Source: an uncultured bacterium
Lineage (GTDB): Bacteria; Verrucomicrobiota; Kiritimatiellia; CAIKKV01; CAITUY01
Length of the DNA stretch: 64,000 nt
Assembly (NCBI GenBank): GCA_903895695.1
Contig: CAITUY010000188.1
Coordinates: forward strand, 1-64,000
Reading direction: 5' to 3'
Shown here: positions 43,288 through 52,859 of the stretch, one piece after another
Layout: the number at the start of each line of letters is the position of its first letter
How positions within the stretch are numbered: position 1 is the first letter of the stretch
Notes under the pieces: generated by a model
What the model saw: only the letters and a program-made list of their open reading frames with translations
Databases searched by the model: none
Told to the model about the DNA's origin: nothing
Position numbers and translations under genes: made by a program

Positions 43288-45780
43288 TCAATTCTCCGGT
43301 ATGCTTACGCGGATGCGGTAGTAGGCATTCGGCGGCGCCACATTGGAATGAACGTAGGTATTGGTGGGTGGTGACGCCGCCAGGTCCGAACAAAGGGGCT
43401 CAAATGGCTGGGCCAGATTCGTAGTCCACCACACCGCGTAGCTTCGATTGCTGGCACTGCGCCAGCGGAGCTCAAAATCACACCCGCCCCCACCCGAACC
43501 GTCGAGGGCCGATACGATCCGCAGGGCGGAATCCCGGTTCGTCGGGACCGTGCCTACCACGTACTCCATCCAATTGGGAGAGCCGTCGCCATCCGTATCC
43601 TGCGCCGCGGCCGTTTCAAAATCAGGACTCGTCAGCCCGTAGCCGGCCAGCCACCATTCAGGAGTGCCGTTGGTGGTCTGATTCTCAGCGAACGAAACCG
43701 CCACCGTCCCGCTGGCGTACGCGGGGCCCCAGGCTAGGGTGTAGTTCGTCAGGCCGGCCGCGCCCGCCACGCTCCCCCCGTCGGTCAGAATCTCTGCGAT
43801 GTGGTAGTAAGGCTGTGCCGTGATCAAGAAGTTGCTGACGGTGCCGCACGCCAGCGAAACCGCGCCGGTCGGGTCGATCCCCCCATGCGCCGCAGCCGTT
43901 GCTACGACCGGGAAGTAGACGCCCGGCAAAGTGAGGGTGGCGCCGGCACTGGTCACCTGCCCGCCCGAATCGGTAATCACCGCCCGATAGAGGCCCGCAT
44001 CCGTCAGCCCCACGGCGGGCAATGACAGCAAGGCATTGGTTTCGCCGGGCAGCGGGCTGCCGTTCTTATACCACTGGAAGACCGCCACGGGCGTGCCGGT
44101 GGCGCCGACCAGGAAGCTGGCCGGCTGCCCGAGGCTCACCGCTTGGTTCGTCGGCTGCAGGTACAGGCTGGGAGGGCCGTAGGTCTTGGGACCGGCGGCG
44201 AAGAAGCGCGTCCGCGCCGGGATGTCACGCTCGGTCCCGATGGGTGGCACGGGCGCGCCATTCGTCGGGCCATAGGGCGGAATGGTCTGGGCAATATTCC
44301 ACCAGGCGGGCGTGGGCGGCGCGCTCGTGACGCTGCCTCCCAGGTAATAGGAATAGTCCGGGAGGCTATCCGTACCCGCCGGCTTGATCGTGCCGTCGTC
44401 GTTGTTTCCGTATTCGAATAGGCCGGGCTTGGCGATGCTGTACGAACCCACGCCCTCATTCCCCACGAACGTCTCGTTGCTGCCGATAGTATCCGTGATG
44501 GCCATGGCCTGCCCCACGACGCCCCGGGCGCGGTTCCTGAAGAACACATTCCAGGGCCCGTTGGCGCCGTGCGAATTATCGAGGCTCAGGAAGTATCCAC
44601 AGTTTCCTTCATAAAGATTGGCGTAGGCGTAGTTGCCATGGGCGGTAAAGTCGGACAGGGACGCGCCCGAACCGGTCGAGTAGTTGTAGCCGATGACATT
44701 GCCGTTCACGCCCGCCTGCAGGACCACCGCATGCCGCACAACCTGGAAAATGTTGTTTTCCACCCGAAACTCGCTGCACTGGTATTGGAACACGACCCCG
44801 TAGCCCGAACCGCCGCCGTCAAACTCATACGCGTGATGCACGTAGTTCCCGGTGATCTCGGTGTTGGCGCTGTAGTCGCCGGAGCAAGCCGAGCCGAAAA
44901 CGTTCGTGAATTCGCACCCGCGCACCCAGCAGTTGACGGCATATTTGAAACTGATCGAAGGCACGTTATCGCGCATGGTGGAAGTACCGGCAATGACGCG
45001 CGCGATCCGCAGATTCTCGACCCCGACATTCATGATGACCTTGTCGAACTTGCGGATCTGCGGGTTGATCGGAATGCCATAGGGTGCAAGACCGGGCTGA
45101 TATTGCAGTCGCAACGGGGTGGTGAAGGTCAATCGGCCTGCCGGGGGAACTGTCACGGTGACGTTCGAAACCTGGAGAATCTGGCCGACCATGTCATACC
45201 AGGCCGACATGTTCCACGCACTGTTGGTGCCCTCGTGGGTTTCCACCCAGTCGCCGGCGCTGAACGAACTCACGTTGGTAAGCGTGACGGTAGAGGACAG
45301 GAGGTCATACCCGGACTGCATGTCCTGCCAGGGCGTGCCAGGGTCATTCGCATTGTTGCCGAAGATCGAGATAACAGCCGTCTGGGTCTTGAGCAGATTC
45401 GTGGCCAGGATCGTGGTATTGAAACTCCGTTCCCCACGCAGCACAACGTTGGACGAAAGATACACGGTATCGTTGGGCACCGCGTACGTGCCGGCCGGGA
45501 AATACACCACGCCGCCGGCGGAACCCAGGGCCGCGATGGCGCTCATGATGGCGGGGGCGTCATTGTGCGTCCCGTCGCCTGCGGCCCCGTAGTCCCTGAC
45601 GTTGATGATTCGATCGGGTTCGGGAATTGCGCCGATACGGCCGGCGTGGCGCCAACCGTTCGTGAAACAGCGAGCCGCCGGAATCACCTGCCCCATTGCC
45701 GATGCGGCGGCCAGCAAGAGAAACACCACGGCGCACCCTCGCGCCCGCCGTCGGCGCCAACACAGTCCAATCCAGAACAT
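43288..45780 (-). CDS. Large secreted beta-helix protein with Ig-like and calcium-binding modules
   Basis: An 830-residue protein starting at ATG 45780, with an export signal in WRRRRARGCAVVFLLLAAASAMG. The first domain (INVRDYGAAGDGTHNDAPAIMSAIAALG, VVYFPAGTYAVP) is a pectate-lyase-3 beta-helix with many NN/GN coils up to about residue 500. An Ig-like domain follows (AVSLGQPASFLVGATGTPVAVFQWYKNGSPLPG, LTDAGLYRAVITDSGG). Then a repeat-like beta domain, a calcium loop DTDGDGSPNWMEYVVG of the thrombospondin-3 type, and a strand-rich C-terminal tail. The modular layout suggests a cell-surface or secreted glycan-active enzyme. Catalytic residues are not identified. Confidence 0.78.
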   Translation of the reverse strand: MFWIGLCWRRRRARGCAVVFLLLAAASAMGQVIPAARCFTNGWRHAGRIGAIPEPDRIINVRDYGAAGDGTHNDAPAIMSAIAALGSAGGVVYFPAGTYAVPNDTVYLSSNVVLRGERSFNTTILATNLLKTQTAVISIFGNNANDPGTPWQDMQSGYDLLSSTVTLTNVSSFSAGDWVETHEGTNSAWNMSAWYDMVGQILQVSNVTVTVPPAGRLTFTTPLRLQYQPGLAPYGIPINPQIRKFDKVIMNVGVENLRIARVIAGTSTMRDNVPSISFKYAVNCWVRGCEFTNVFGSACSGDYSANTEITGNYVHHAYEFDGGGSGYGVVFQYQCSEFRVENNIFQVVRHAVVLQAGVNGNVIGYNYSTGSGASLSDFTAHGNYAYANLYEGNCGYFLSLDNSHGANGPWNVFFRNRARGVVGQAMAITDTIGSNETFVGNEGVGSYSIAKPGLFEYGNNDDGTIKPAGTDSLPDYSYYLGGSVTSAPPTPAWWNIAQTIPPYGPTNGAPVPPIGTERDIPARTRFFAAGPKTYGPPSLYLQPTNQAVSLGQPASFLVGATGTPVAVFQWYKNGSPLPGETNALLSLPAVGLTDAGLYRAVITDSGGQVTSAGATLTLPGVYFPVVATAAAHGGIDPTGAVSLACGTVSNFLITAQPYYHIAEILTDGGSVAGAAGLTNYTLAWGPAYASGTVAVSFAENQTTNGTPEWWLAGYGLTSPDFETAAAQDTDGDGSPNWMEYVVGTVPTNRDSALRIVSALDGSGGGGCDFELRWRSASNRSYAVWWTTNLAQPFEPLCSDLAASPPTNTYVHSNVAPPNAYYRIRVSIPEN

Positions 45781-45968
45781 GACCCTACACCTTTCTTCTA
45801 GTGGGCATGAATATTCAGGCCAAATTGCCGCTCTGTCCACCCTTTCAGGCGCTGGCCGGATCAGCATGGTACTCAGTATCGGCTTGAACCCGGACCCGGC
45901 GGGAGTATTCTTGCTGCCACGTCTCGTCCTTGAGGTAGCTCGCGGGCAGGAGAAACATCGCAATCGAC

Positions 45969-46457
45969 ATGCGCAGCGTCAACACGTCGGCCGACATCGA
46001 TGCGGTCGCCACGCTGGCCCGCGCCATCTGGATCCAGCACTACGTTCCTATCATCGGGCGGGCGCAGACCGACTACATGCTCGACAAGTTCCAAAGCGCG
46101 CCCGCCATTGCCCGCCAGATTGCCGATGGCTACCAATACTATGTCGCGTGGGTCGATGGCGTCGCGGCGGGCTATTTTGCCATCGTCCCCAACCCGGAGG
46201 AACACAGCGCGTTGCTGAGCAAGATCTACGTGACGAAGGAACGTCGCGGTACCGGCCTCGGCAAGGCGATCGTGGCGTTCGTCGAGGCGCGTTGCGTCGA
46301 GATGGGCCTGCGGGAACTGTGGCTGACCGTGAACCGGAACAATTCGGATTCGATCGCCTTCTACACGCGTGTCGGATTCGCTGTGTCGGGCACCGTTGTC
46401 CAGGATATCGGCAGCGGTTTCGTGATGGATGACTACAGGATGACCAAGGCGCTGTGA
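45969..46457 (+). CDS. GNAT-family N-acetyltransferase
   Basis: A 162-residue protein of the GNAT fold: VATLARAIWIQHYVPI, then YYVAWVDGVAAGYFAIVP, the acetyl-CoA loop LLSKIYVTKERRGTGLGKAIVAFVE (RRGTGLG), and LWLTVNRNNSDSIAFYTRVGFAVSG. It is a soluble enzyme that acetylates an amine or thiol of unknown identity. It is divergent from the beta-helix gene (188-bp gap) and followed 19 bp later by the serpin gene, so the two may form an operon. Confidence 0.9.
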   Translation: MRSVNTSADIDAVATLARAIWIQHYVPIIGRAQTDYMLDKFQSAPAIARQIADGYQYYVAWVDGVAAGYFAIVPNPEEHSALLSKIYVTKERRGTGLGKAIVAFVEARCVEMGLRELWLTVNRNNSDSIAFYTRVGFAVSGTVVQDIGSGFVMDDYRMTKAL

Positions 46458-46476
46458 GCCTGCTGGGGGTATCGCA

Positions 46477-47727
46477 ATGAAGACACCGATAAAGAGAATC
46501 GTAGCGGTGCTCCTGGGCGGCGGCAGTTGGGCATGGGCAGCGGCGGCGGACCTGCCCGTGCCCGACCCGCAAAGCCTGGCGCAGGCGAACAACCAGTTCG
46601 CGCTCGACCTGTATGGCCAGGTGAAAAACGCGCCGGGCAACATCTTCCTCTCGCCGTACAGCCTCTCAACCGCCCTGGCCATGACCTACGCAGGGGCGCG
46701 CGAGAACACGGCCCGCCAGATGGCCCACACCCTGCATTTTGGAATGGAGGGGAATAAACTGCACGCCGCGTTTGCGGCCCTGCAGGATCGGATGGCGGCG
46801 ATCCAGAAGACCGGCCAGGTCCAACTCGCCGTGGCCAACTCGCTCTGGCCGGAAGAATCCCGGGTGTTCTTGCAGCCGTATCTGGACCTGGCAAAGACGT
46901 ACTACGGGGTGGCGATCACCCCGCTCGATTACCGGAACGCCCCGGAAGCGGCCCGCCTGACGATCAACGCCTGGGTCGAGGACCGGACCCGGAACAGGAT
47001 CAAGGACATCATCACCAGCTTGAAACCGGATACGCGTATGGTCCTGGTGAATGCCATCTACTTCAAGGGCAATTGGCTGTCGCAGTTCTCGAAGGAGGCC
47101 ACCCAGGACCAGCCCTTCCACCTGGCCGCGGATAAGACAGTCAGCGCCCCGCTCATGACCTTCAAACAGAAAGTGCCGGAGTTCGGCTACTGGGAGGACG
47201 AGACACTCCAGGCGCTGGAACTGCCGTATGTTGGAAACGACCTATCCATGGTCATACTGCTGCCCAGAAACAAAGACGGCCTGACGGATCAGGAAGGGAC
47301 CCTGACCGCGGCCAATCTGACAAAATGGACCGGACATCTGAAGAAGCAGAAGGTGACGGTCTACCTGCCCAGATTCAGGCTGACGTGGGGCACAACCGAC
47401 CTGAAAGACGGCCTGGCGGCCCTGGGCATGGTCGATGCATTCGACCCCGAGAAGGCTGACTTCTCGGGCATGGACGGGAACAAACCGGGCCACGGCCAGG
47501 ACTGGCTCTGCATCAGCCGGGTGCTCCATAAGGCCTTTGTGGAGGTGAACGAGGAAGGCACCGAGGCGGCGGCCGCCACCGCGGTCGTGATGATACGACT
47601 CACGGGGATGCCTGCGCCCTCACCGACCTTCCGGGCGGATCATCCGTTCTTGTTTCTCATCCGCGAACGGCAAACAGGCAGCATTCTGTTCATGGGACGC
47701 CTGGCAGACCCGACGCGGGAACAGTAG
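46477..47727 (+). CDS. Secreted serpin (protease inhibitor)
   Basis: A 416-residue protein with a signal peptide MKTPIKRIVAVLLGGGSWAWAAAA. Serpin signatures run the full length: NIFLSPYSLSTALAMTYAGA, LVNAIYFKGNWLSQFS, and the C-terminal FRADHPFLFLIRERQTGSILFMGRLADP. The reactive loop hinge EEGTEAAAATAVVM is of the inhibitory type (Gly, Thr, then small residues). Counting from the hinge, P1-P1' is predicted as Leu-Thr in MIRLTGMP, which suggests chymotrypsin-, elastase- or subtilisin-like or cysteine-protease targets. The length equals inhibitory serpins plus a signal peptide. It lies about 3.4 kb from a papain-like protease. Confidence 0.93.
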   Translation: MKTPIKRIVAVLLGGGSWAWAAAADLPVPDPQSLAQANNQFALDLYGQVKNAPGNIFLSPYSLSTALAMTYAGARENTARQMAHTLHFGMEGNKLHAAFAALQDRMAAIQKTGQVQLAVANSLWPEESRVFLQPYLDLAKTYYGVAITPLDYRNAPEAARLTINAWVEDRTRNRIKDIITSLKPDTRMVLVNAIYFKGNWLSQFSKEATQDQPFHLAADKTVSAPLMTFKQKVPEFGYWEDETLQALELPYVGNDLSMVILLPRNKDGLTDQEGTLTAANLTKWTGHLKKQKVTVYLPRFRLTWGTTDLKDGLAALGMVDAFDPEKADFSGMDGNKPGHGQDWLCISRVLHKAFVEVNEEGTEAAAATAVVMIRLTGMPAPSPTFRADHPFLFLIRERQTGSILFMGRLADPTREQ

Positions 47728-47761
47728 GCGCAGGCGGAGCCCTGGAAAAGGATTGACGGGC

Positions 47762-48763
47762 ATGCGTGACATTGGAGGGTTCGTGGCGGCAGTTCGGGAG
47801 ATCGTGGCAAGGCACGAGCTGGACAAGCCCGGCGCGTATCGCCGCTGGACCCGGCAGATACCGGGGCAGCATCGGGATCTCGATCTGAACCCATACGGCT
47901 GCGCCGATGCGGCTAACATCCTTTACACCATCGGCTACTTTCCCCAGGACCCCGATGAACGCCGCCTGTGGGTTTCCACACTCCAGGGGCTTCAGGATCC
48001 GGAGCAAGGCCTCTTTCACGAATCCACGCATCATGAAATCCACACCACAGCCCATTGTATCGCGGCCTTGGAGCTTTTCGATGCGTGCCCGGCCCATCCG
48101 CTGCAAGGACTCTCCCGGTTCCGGGACGCCCGGGCCATGGAGGACTTCCTGGAACGATTGGACTGGCGGCAGAATCCTTGGAATGAGTCGCACAAAGGCG
48201 CCGGGCTCTATGCGGCGATGGTCCTGGCGAGGGAAGTTTCCGCCGAATGGCAGGACCGGTATTTTGCGTGGTTATGGAAGAACGCGGACCCGGTCTCGGG
48301 GTTCTTTCGGAGGGAGTGCGTCCTTCCCGTGGGCAATGCGGCATCGATCTTTCCCCATCTGGCGGGTACGTTCCATTACCTCTTCAATCTTGAGTACGCT
48401 CGCAGGCCCCTGCGCTATCCCCACGCCATGATTGATATCTGTCTCGAACTATTCCGGCAGGGCTCTTTCTCTTTGGGCAATAGTGTCGGCTTTGCGGAAA
48501 TCGACTGGGTGTTTTGCCTGACGCGCAGTCTCCGGCAAAGCGGCCATCGCCATGCCGACTGCCATGCTGCGCTGGCTGAGTTTGCGGACAGATACGTGCC
48601 CTTCCTCCTCGGACTTGATCCCAAAACCGATGATGGGCTGAACGATCTTCACATGCTCTTCGGAGCCATGTGTTGTCTGGCGGAGTTACAGGCGGCATTG
48701 CCTGGGCAGATCAAGACGGAACGTCCGCTCAAGCTTGTACTGGACAGGAGGCCCTTCATTTGA
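47762..48763 (+). CDS. Unrecognised helical protein coupled to URO-D-like gene
   Basis: A 333-residue protein starting at ATG 47762, about 10 bases after AAAAGGA. It is not recognised. Repeated helices with aromatic and glycine turns (LNPYGCADAANILYTIG, HEIHTTAHCIAALELF, NESHKGAGLYAAMVLARE, VGNAASIFPHLAGTFHYLF) give the look of an alpha/alpha-barrel, as in terpenoid-cyclase-like or glycosyl-hydrolase toroids. It has no signal peptide. Its stop overlaps the TTG start of the next gene (TTGA), so the two proteins are made together. Confidence 0.65.
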   Translation: MRDIGGFVAAVREIVARHELDKPGAYRRWTRQIPGQHRDLDLNPYGCADAANILYTIGYFPQDPDERRLWVSTLQGLQDPEQGLFHESTHHEIHTTAHCIAALELFDACPAHPLQGLSRFRDARAMEDFLERLDWRQNPWNESHKGAGLYAAMVLAREVSAEWQDRYFAWLWKNADPVSGFFRRECVLPVGNAASIFPHLAGTFHYLFNLEYARRPLRYPHAMIDICLELFRQGSFSLGNSVGFAEIDWVFCLTRSLRQSGHRHADCHAALAEFADRYVPFLLGLDPKTDDGLNDLHMLFGAMCCLAELQAALPGQIKTERPLKLVLDRRPFI

Positions 48764-49980
48764 ACGAGCAAGACAAGAAGACGCTGCGTGAGCTGGCAAA
48801 GCGCTATCTCGGGGCGTGCGCGCAGCCTGCCCAAACTGAACGTCGCGACCTCTGGCGGCGGCACAACAGCCTGAAAAAGACACGACCCCTGATCTACGTC
48901 CGGGCTTTCGCCTGGGAAGAGATGCCGCAGTCGCGGCTGGTATGCGAGGACCCCTTCGCCCGGCACTACGAGGACTTCTTTCGCAGTCACCTGTTCTGGA
49001 ACACGCTTGAGGATGACTCCATCTTTGAGCCGTGGGTCACGGTGTCGGCCACGCACACGCACAACGGGTGGGGCCTTTTCGGCGAGCGACGCTACAGCCA
49101 GGAATCCCACGGATCGTACAAGGAGGACTATCCCCTCAAGGACCTCGCCGATACTGAAAAGTTGCAGATTCCCCGGCATGGGATTGATGAGCGGAAGACA
49201 TCCGAGGACGTTGCGAGGCTGTCCGAGGCCATCGGCGACATCATCACGATCAACGTTGACCGTGGGCCCGCCTATCGGATGTGGACCGGCGATATCTCGA
49301 CCGACCTGGGGCACCTGCGGGGGATCGAGCATTTCATGATGGACATGATGGACCATCCCGAGTGGCTGCACCGGCTGGTCAAATTCATGAGCGACGGCAT
49401 CCTCAAGACCCACCAGGAGGCGGAATCAAAGGGAGATTGGGGCCTGTGTGCCCACCAGAACCAGGCCATGTCCTATGCCGAGGAACTGGAGGATCCCAAG
49501 GCCAACGTCAATGCTGTCACCCGAGATCGGCTGTGGGGCTACATGGCGGCGCAGGAGTTTACCGCCGTATCGCCCGCCATGCATGACGAATTCCTTCTCC
49601 AGTATCAGCTTCCCATTCTCAATAAGTTCGGCCTGGTTGCCTACGGCTGCTGCGAGGATCTTACCCGCAAGATCGATATGCTGCGGCAAGTCCCCAACCT
49701 GCGCCGGATTGCCGTCTCGCCCTTCGCAGACGTTGCACAGTGCGCGGACCAGATCGGGACGGATTATGTCCTAAGCTATCGCCCCAGCCCGGCCGACATG
49801 GTGAGCTATGGCTATGATCAGCAGAGGATTCGCACGATTCTGAAGCGGGATCTGGGCGCCTGTAAAGACTGCCATGTGGACGTCACGCTCAAAGACGTGG
49901 AAACGGTCGGGAACGATCCAGAGAGGGTGAAGCAGTGGGTTGCCTGTACGCGCCAGGTTATAGCCGAAGTATTCGGATGA
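48760..49980 (+). CDS. URO-D-family protein with variant CCED motif
   Basis: A 406-residue protein starting at TTG 48760, eight bases after AGGAGG (48746-48751), overlapping the preceding stop. It has the uroporphyrinogen-decarboxylase TIM-barrel pattern, and the last third (LVAYGCCEDLTRKIDMLRQVPNLRRIAVSPFADVAQCADQIG) matches the region where methylcobalamin:CoM methyltransferases carry the zinc ligand HxCG. Here that motif is YGCCED, and RHHEDFFRSH-type segments differ as well. True heme-pathway URO-D enzymes lack this cysteine pair. It may be a demethylase-type or unknown enzyme acting with the coupled helical protein. The assigned substrate is open. Confidence 0.72.
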   Translation: MNEQDKKTLRELAKRYLGACAQPAQTERRDLWRRHNSLKKTRPLIYVRAFAWEEMPQSRLVCEDPFARHYEDFFRSHLFWNTLEDDSIFEPWVTVSATHTHNGWGLFGERRYSQESHGSYKEDYPLKDLADTEKLQIPRHGIDERKTSEDVARLSEAIGDIITINVDRGPAYRMWTGDISTDLGHLRGIEHFMMDMMDHPEWLHRLVKFMSDGILKTHQEAESKGDWGLCAHQNQAMSYAEELEDPKANVNAVTRDRLWGYMAAQEFTAVSPAMHDEFLLQYQLPILNKFGLVAYGCCEDLTRKIDMLRQVPNLRRIAVSPFADVAQCADQIGTDYVLSYRPSPADMVSYGYDQQRIRTILKRDLGACKDCHVDVTLKDVETVGNDPERVKQWVACTRQVIAEVFG

Positions 49981-50104
49981 CTGACAACAGGTGTCCTTCG
50001 ATGGGCTCCTCTCCCCGATTCGTCCTGATTCGCCCGCTTGACGCGGAGGGATCGCCTATGGCAAGACTCCCGCGAATTTTTTCTGGATCAGCTTCAAAGG
50101 AACC

Positions 50105-52849
50105 ATGAACACAAAGCATGCCTCACGTTGTTATGACGAGACCGAACATCAGGAACTGTTCTACCCGGGCGCCCGCGTGTCGGCCCCGCTGCCCGTGCGC
50201 ATTCCGAGCGCCCTCGGCCCCCTGAAGTACTATGTCGCCGCCCGGGTTCCCCGGGAATGGGCGGACCGCTTTGCCGCGCTCAAGGTTCGGGCCACGCTGA
50301 AGGGGTTACGCAGCACGGATGTGACGGCCGCCTGGGGCGACGGCGTGTCCGGCGACGCCGTCATCGCCTCCAAGGCTCGCGGCCTGGTCTGGTTGCTGCT
50401 GGCCCGGCTCCCGATGGCCCGCGGTGAAGGGACGTTGACATTCAGCGGGCTCCCGGCCGGACTCGAAAAGCTCGATCTGCTCCTGTGCACGTGGCGCCGG
50501 TTCATGGAGTCGGGCCAGGCTGACGACTGGATCCGTTGCCAGGCCGATCCCGCCTGGGCGCCCAGCGGCGTGCCGCTCGGCGGCATTGGCGTCGGCCGCG
50601 TCGATATCTGCCGCGACGGCCGCTTCCGCAATTTTTCGGGGAACAACAATCAGGACATGCCCTTCGAGGAGCCCGACGGGCTCGCGGGGGCGTTTCTCTC
50701 CGTTGCGCTCGAGGGCAACGAACGACTGCTCGCCACGCGCGCCGCCGAAGGGATCGCCCCGGTTAACGCGCTTGTCGCGGAGCTGCAGTTTCCGCAGGCG
50801 ACGCTCACCGCGCCCGGCGCCTTCCCGGGTGTCGCGGTCTCGGCGAGGCTCTCGGGACCGATGATCCCGCACGACGTGGAGGAATCGGCCCTCCCCTGCG
50901 CGCTGCTGCGCTGGGAAGTCCGCAACGACCGTCCCACTGCCGTCCGGGTCGCATGCCGCTGGGCGTGGCCGAACCTCGTGGGGCAAGGCGGCGGCATCGG
51001 AGAGCCGGAGAAACGCACCGGCTACGGCGACGGGTTCTACCGGTTCTGGACGCCGCCGAACGAGCCGTCCTGCGACGTCATCGCGGGCAGCGGTTGGCGC
51101 GGATTGCGCTACGGCAATGCCCCCAGCCCGATCAGCGCCTCCGCGGATGGCGTCCATCTGCTCGCGTGCCGCAGCGGCGAGGGCGTGGTTGTCGAGCCCC
51201 ATGCCACCCGCGGCTCCGTGCGCGCCACACTGCTTGTCCCGCCGCACGCCTCGGCGACGGTGGACATGGTGCTGCTGTGGGACATGCCCCATTGGATCGA
51301 TTCCCTGGGCGTCGATCGCGGGATCCACTGGCGCGGCCGGTTTGCCGATGGCGCGATGGCGCTCGATCACCTGTTCGCACAGTTCAGCGCCCTCATGGAC
51401 GGGGCCGCTTCGCTCCAGCGGCTGCTGGACGAGACCGATCTTCCGCGGTGGATGCGCCTCCGCCTGCTCAACTGCCGGTACCCGCTGGTTTCCAACAGCG
51501 TGTTCTACCCCGATGGACGCTTCAGCATCAACGAGGGGCCCACGGAAATGGCGGGCGTCTACGGCACCATCGACCAGCGCCTCGCCGCGCATCCCGCGAC
51601 GCACCTGTTCTACCCGCGGCTCGATCGCACGGAACTCGACCTGTTCACCGCCACGATGAACGAGGCAGGCGAGGTCAACCACGACCTGGGCGGCGGGCAT
51701 ATCGAGCGGACATCCGCGGGGCAGCGGTGGCCCGACATCCAGTGCTCCTACGCCCTGCTCCAAGCCCGGAACGTCTGGAACCTCGGCGACAAAGCCGCCG
51801 AGCGGAACCTCTGGCCCAAGGTCAGGCTGGCCCTTGAACGACATGGCCGCTGGGCGGACGAGGGCGGCGGGGTCGCGCAGCTCGGGCACCGCACCGGCCT
51901 GGGCACCAGTTATGACAGCTACCACTACGAAGGCAGCACCGCCTACATTGGGACCCTATGGATAGCCGCGCTGCTGGTTGGTATTCGCTGGGCGGAAAAC
52001 GTGGGCGACACGGCATTCGCCGGCAAGGCCGCCCGCTGGATCGAACAGGCGGTGGCGCGCCTCGACGCCGATTTGTGGAACGGACGCTTCTACCGCGCTT
52101 TCGGCGGCAAGGACGTGCCGTCGAACGAGAACTGCCATGGCGGCATGCTGGCCGGCGAGTATTACGCGCGGTCGCTGGCCGGCGCCGACGTGCTGGGCGC
52201 CGGACGCCTGCGCGCTTGCGCCGAGGCGCTGCTGGAACGGCAGGGCTCGAAACGCTTTGCCGTGCCGCCCGACGAGGTCTCGGTCGATGGCTCCACGGGA
52301 TCCGAGTTCGGCTGGCTGCCGTACATCGAGGCCTTCATGGCCGCGCCGCTGGCCATCCTTGGCGAGGAGAGGATTCTCCCGATCTGGGAACGCATGGTGG
52401 GGACGATGCAGGGTGACGGCAAACACCCGTGCGACACGCGGCTAATGTACATCCCGACAACGGGAGACCCCTCGTGGGGCGCCAGTTATATGACGGCGCC
52501 CGCCAGTTGGCTCGTCTACGAAGGCCTGCTCGACTTCATGTATCGGCCGGACGAGGCAACCTTGCGCCTGTGCCCGTTGCTCGAGGGCCGGTTCGCCATT
52601 GTGCATCCGCTCTTCTGGGCTCTCGGTGAACGGACGGGCAACGACATCAGCGTTCGCGTCAGGCGTGTGTTCGCCAAGCGGCCGCTGGCGGTCGAATACC
52701 TGGAAACCACGCAAAAGAACCCGCGGTTGAAGAGCGGCGGCAGATTCTGCGAAGCGGCGGCGACCCGCGGCGCATATCACCGCTTCAAGATCCGCGCCGT
52801 CAATCTCGCGGAAGGCGCGGTGATTTCCTGGACCGTGTCGCCCGTGTAA
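50105..52849 (+). CDS. GH116-like glucosylceramidase-family protein
   Basis: A 914-residue protein with AAAGGA before the ATG. The N-terminal domain starts with the family signature GVPLGGIGVGRVDICRDGRFRNFSGNNN. The helical toroid contains NEAGEVNHDLGGG and TSYDSYHYEGSTAYIGTLWIAALLVGIRWAE; the latter matches the GH116 acid/base region of beta-glucosidases and beta-xylosidases. Later GSTGSEFGWLPY and GASYMTAPASWLVYEGLLDF complete the (alpha/alpha)6 barrel. It has no signal peptide. Family members hydrolyse beta-glucosides or glucosylceramide with retention. The substrate here is unknown. Confidence 0.82.
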   Translation: MNTKHASRCYDETEHQELFYPGARVSAPLPVRIPSALGPLKYYVAARVPREWADRFAALKVRATLKGLRSTDVTAAWGDGVSGDAVIASKARGLVWLLLARLPMARGEGTLTFSGLPAGLEKLDLLLCTWRRFMESGQADDWIRCQADPAWAPSGVPLGGIGVGRVDICRDGRFRNFSGNNNQDMPFEEPDGLAGAFLSVALEGNERLLATRAAEGIAPVNALVAELQFPQATLTAPGAFPGVAVSARLSGPMIPHDVEESALPCALLRWEVRNDRPTAVRVACRWAWPNLVGQGGGIGEPEKRTGYGDGFYRFWTPPNEPSCDVIAGSGWRGLRYGNAPSPISASADGVHLLACRSGEGVVVEPHATRGSVRATLLVPPHASATVDMVLLWDMPHWIDSLGVDRGIHWRGRFADGAMALDHLFAQFSALMDGAASLQRLLDETDLPRWMRLRLLNCRYPLVSNSVFYPDGRFSINEGPTEMAGVYGTIDQRLAAHPATHLFYPRLDRTELDLFTATMNEAGEVNHDLGGGHIERTSAGQRWPDIQCSYALLQARNVWNLGDKAAERNLWPKVRLALERHGRWADEGGGVAQLGHRTGLGTSYDSYHYEGSTAYIGTLWIAALLVGIRWAENVGDTAFAGKAARWIEQAVARLDADLWNGRFYRAFGGKDVPSNENCHGGMLAGEYYARSLAGADVLGAGRLRACAEALLERQGSKRFAVPPDEVSVDGSTGSEFGWLPYIEAFMAAPLAILGEERILPIWERMVGTMQGDGKHPCDTRLMYIPTTGDPSWGASYMTAPASWLVYEGLLDFMYRPDEATLRLCPLLEGRFAIVHPLFWALGERTGNDISVRVRRVFAKRPLAVEYLETTQKNPRLKSGGRFCEAAATRGAYHRFKIRAVNLAEGAVISWTVSPV

Positions 52850-52859
52850 AACGGCCCCG

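Noticed and set aside
49981..50104. A cobalamin riboswitch upstream of the URO-D/GH116 genes
   Set aside because: No B12-box-like sequence or fold was seen in this gap or before the other URO-D gene.
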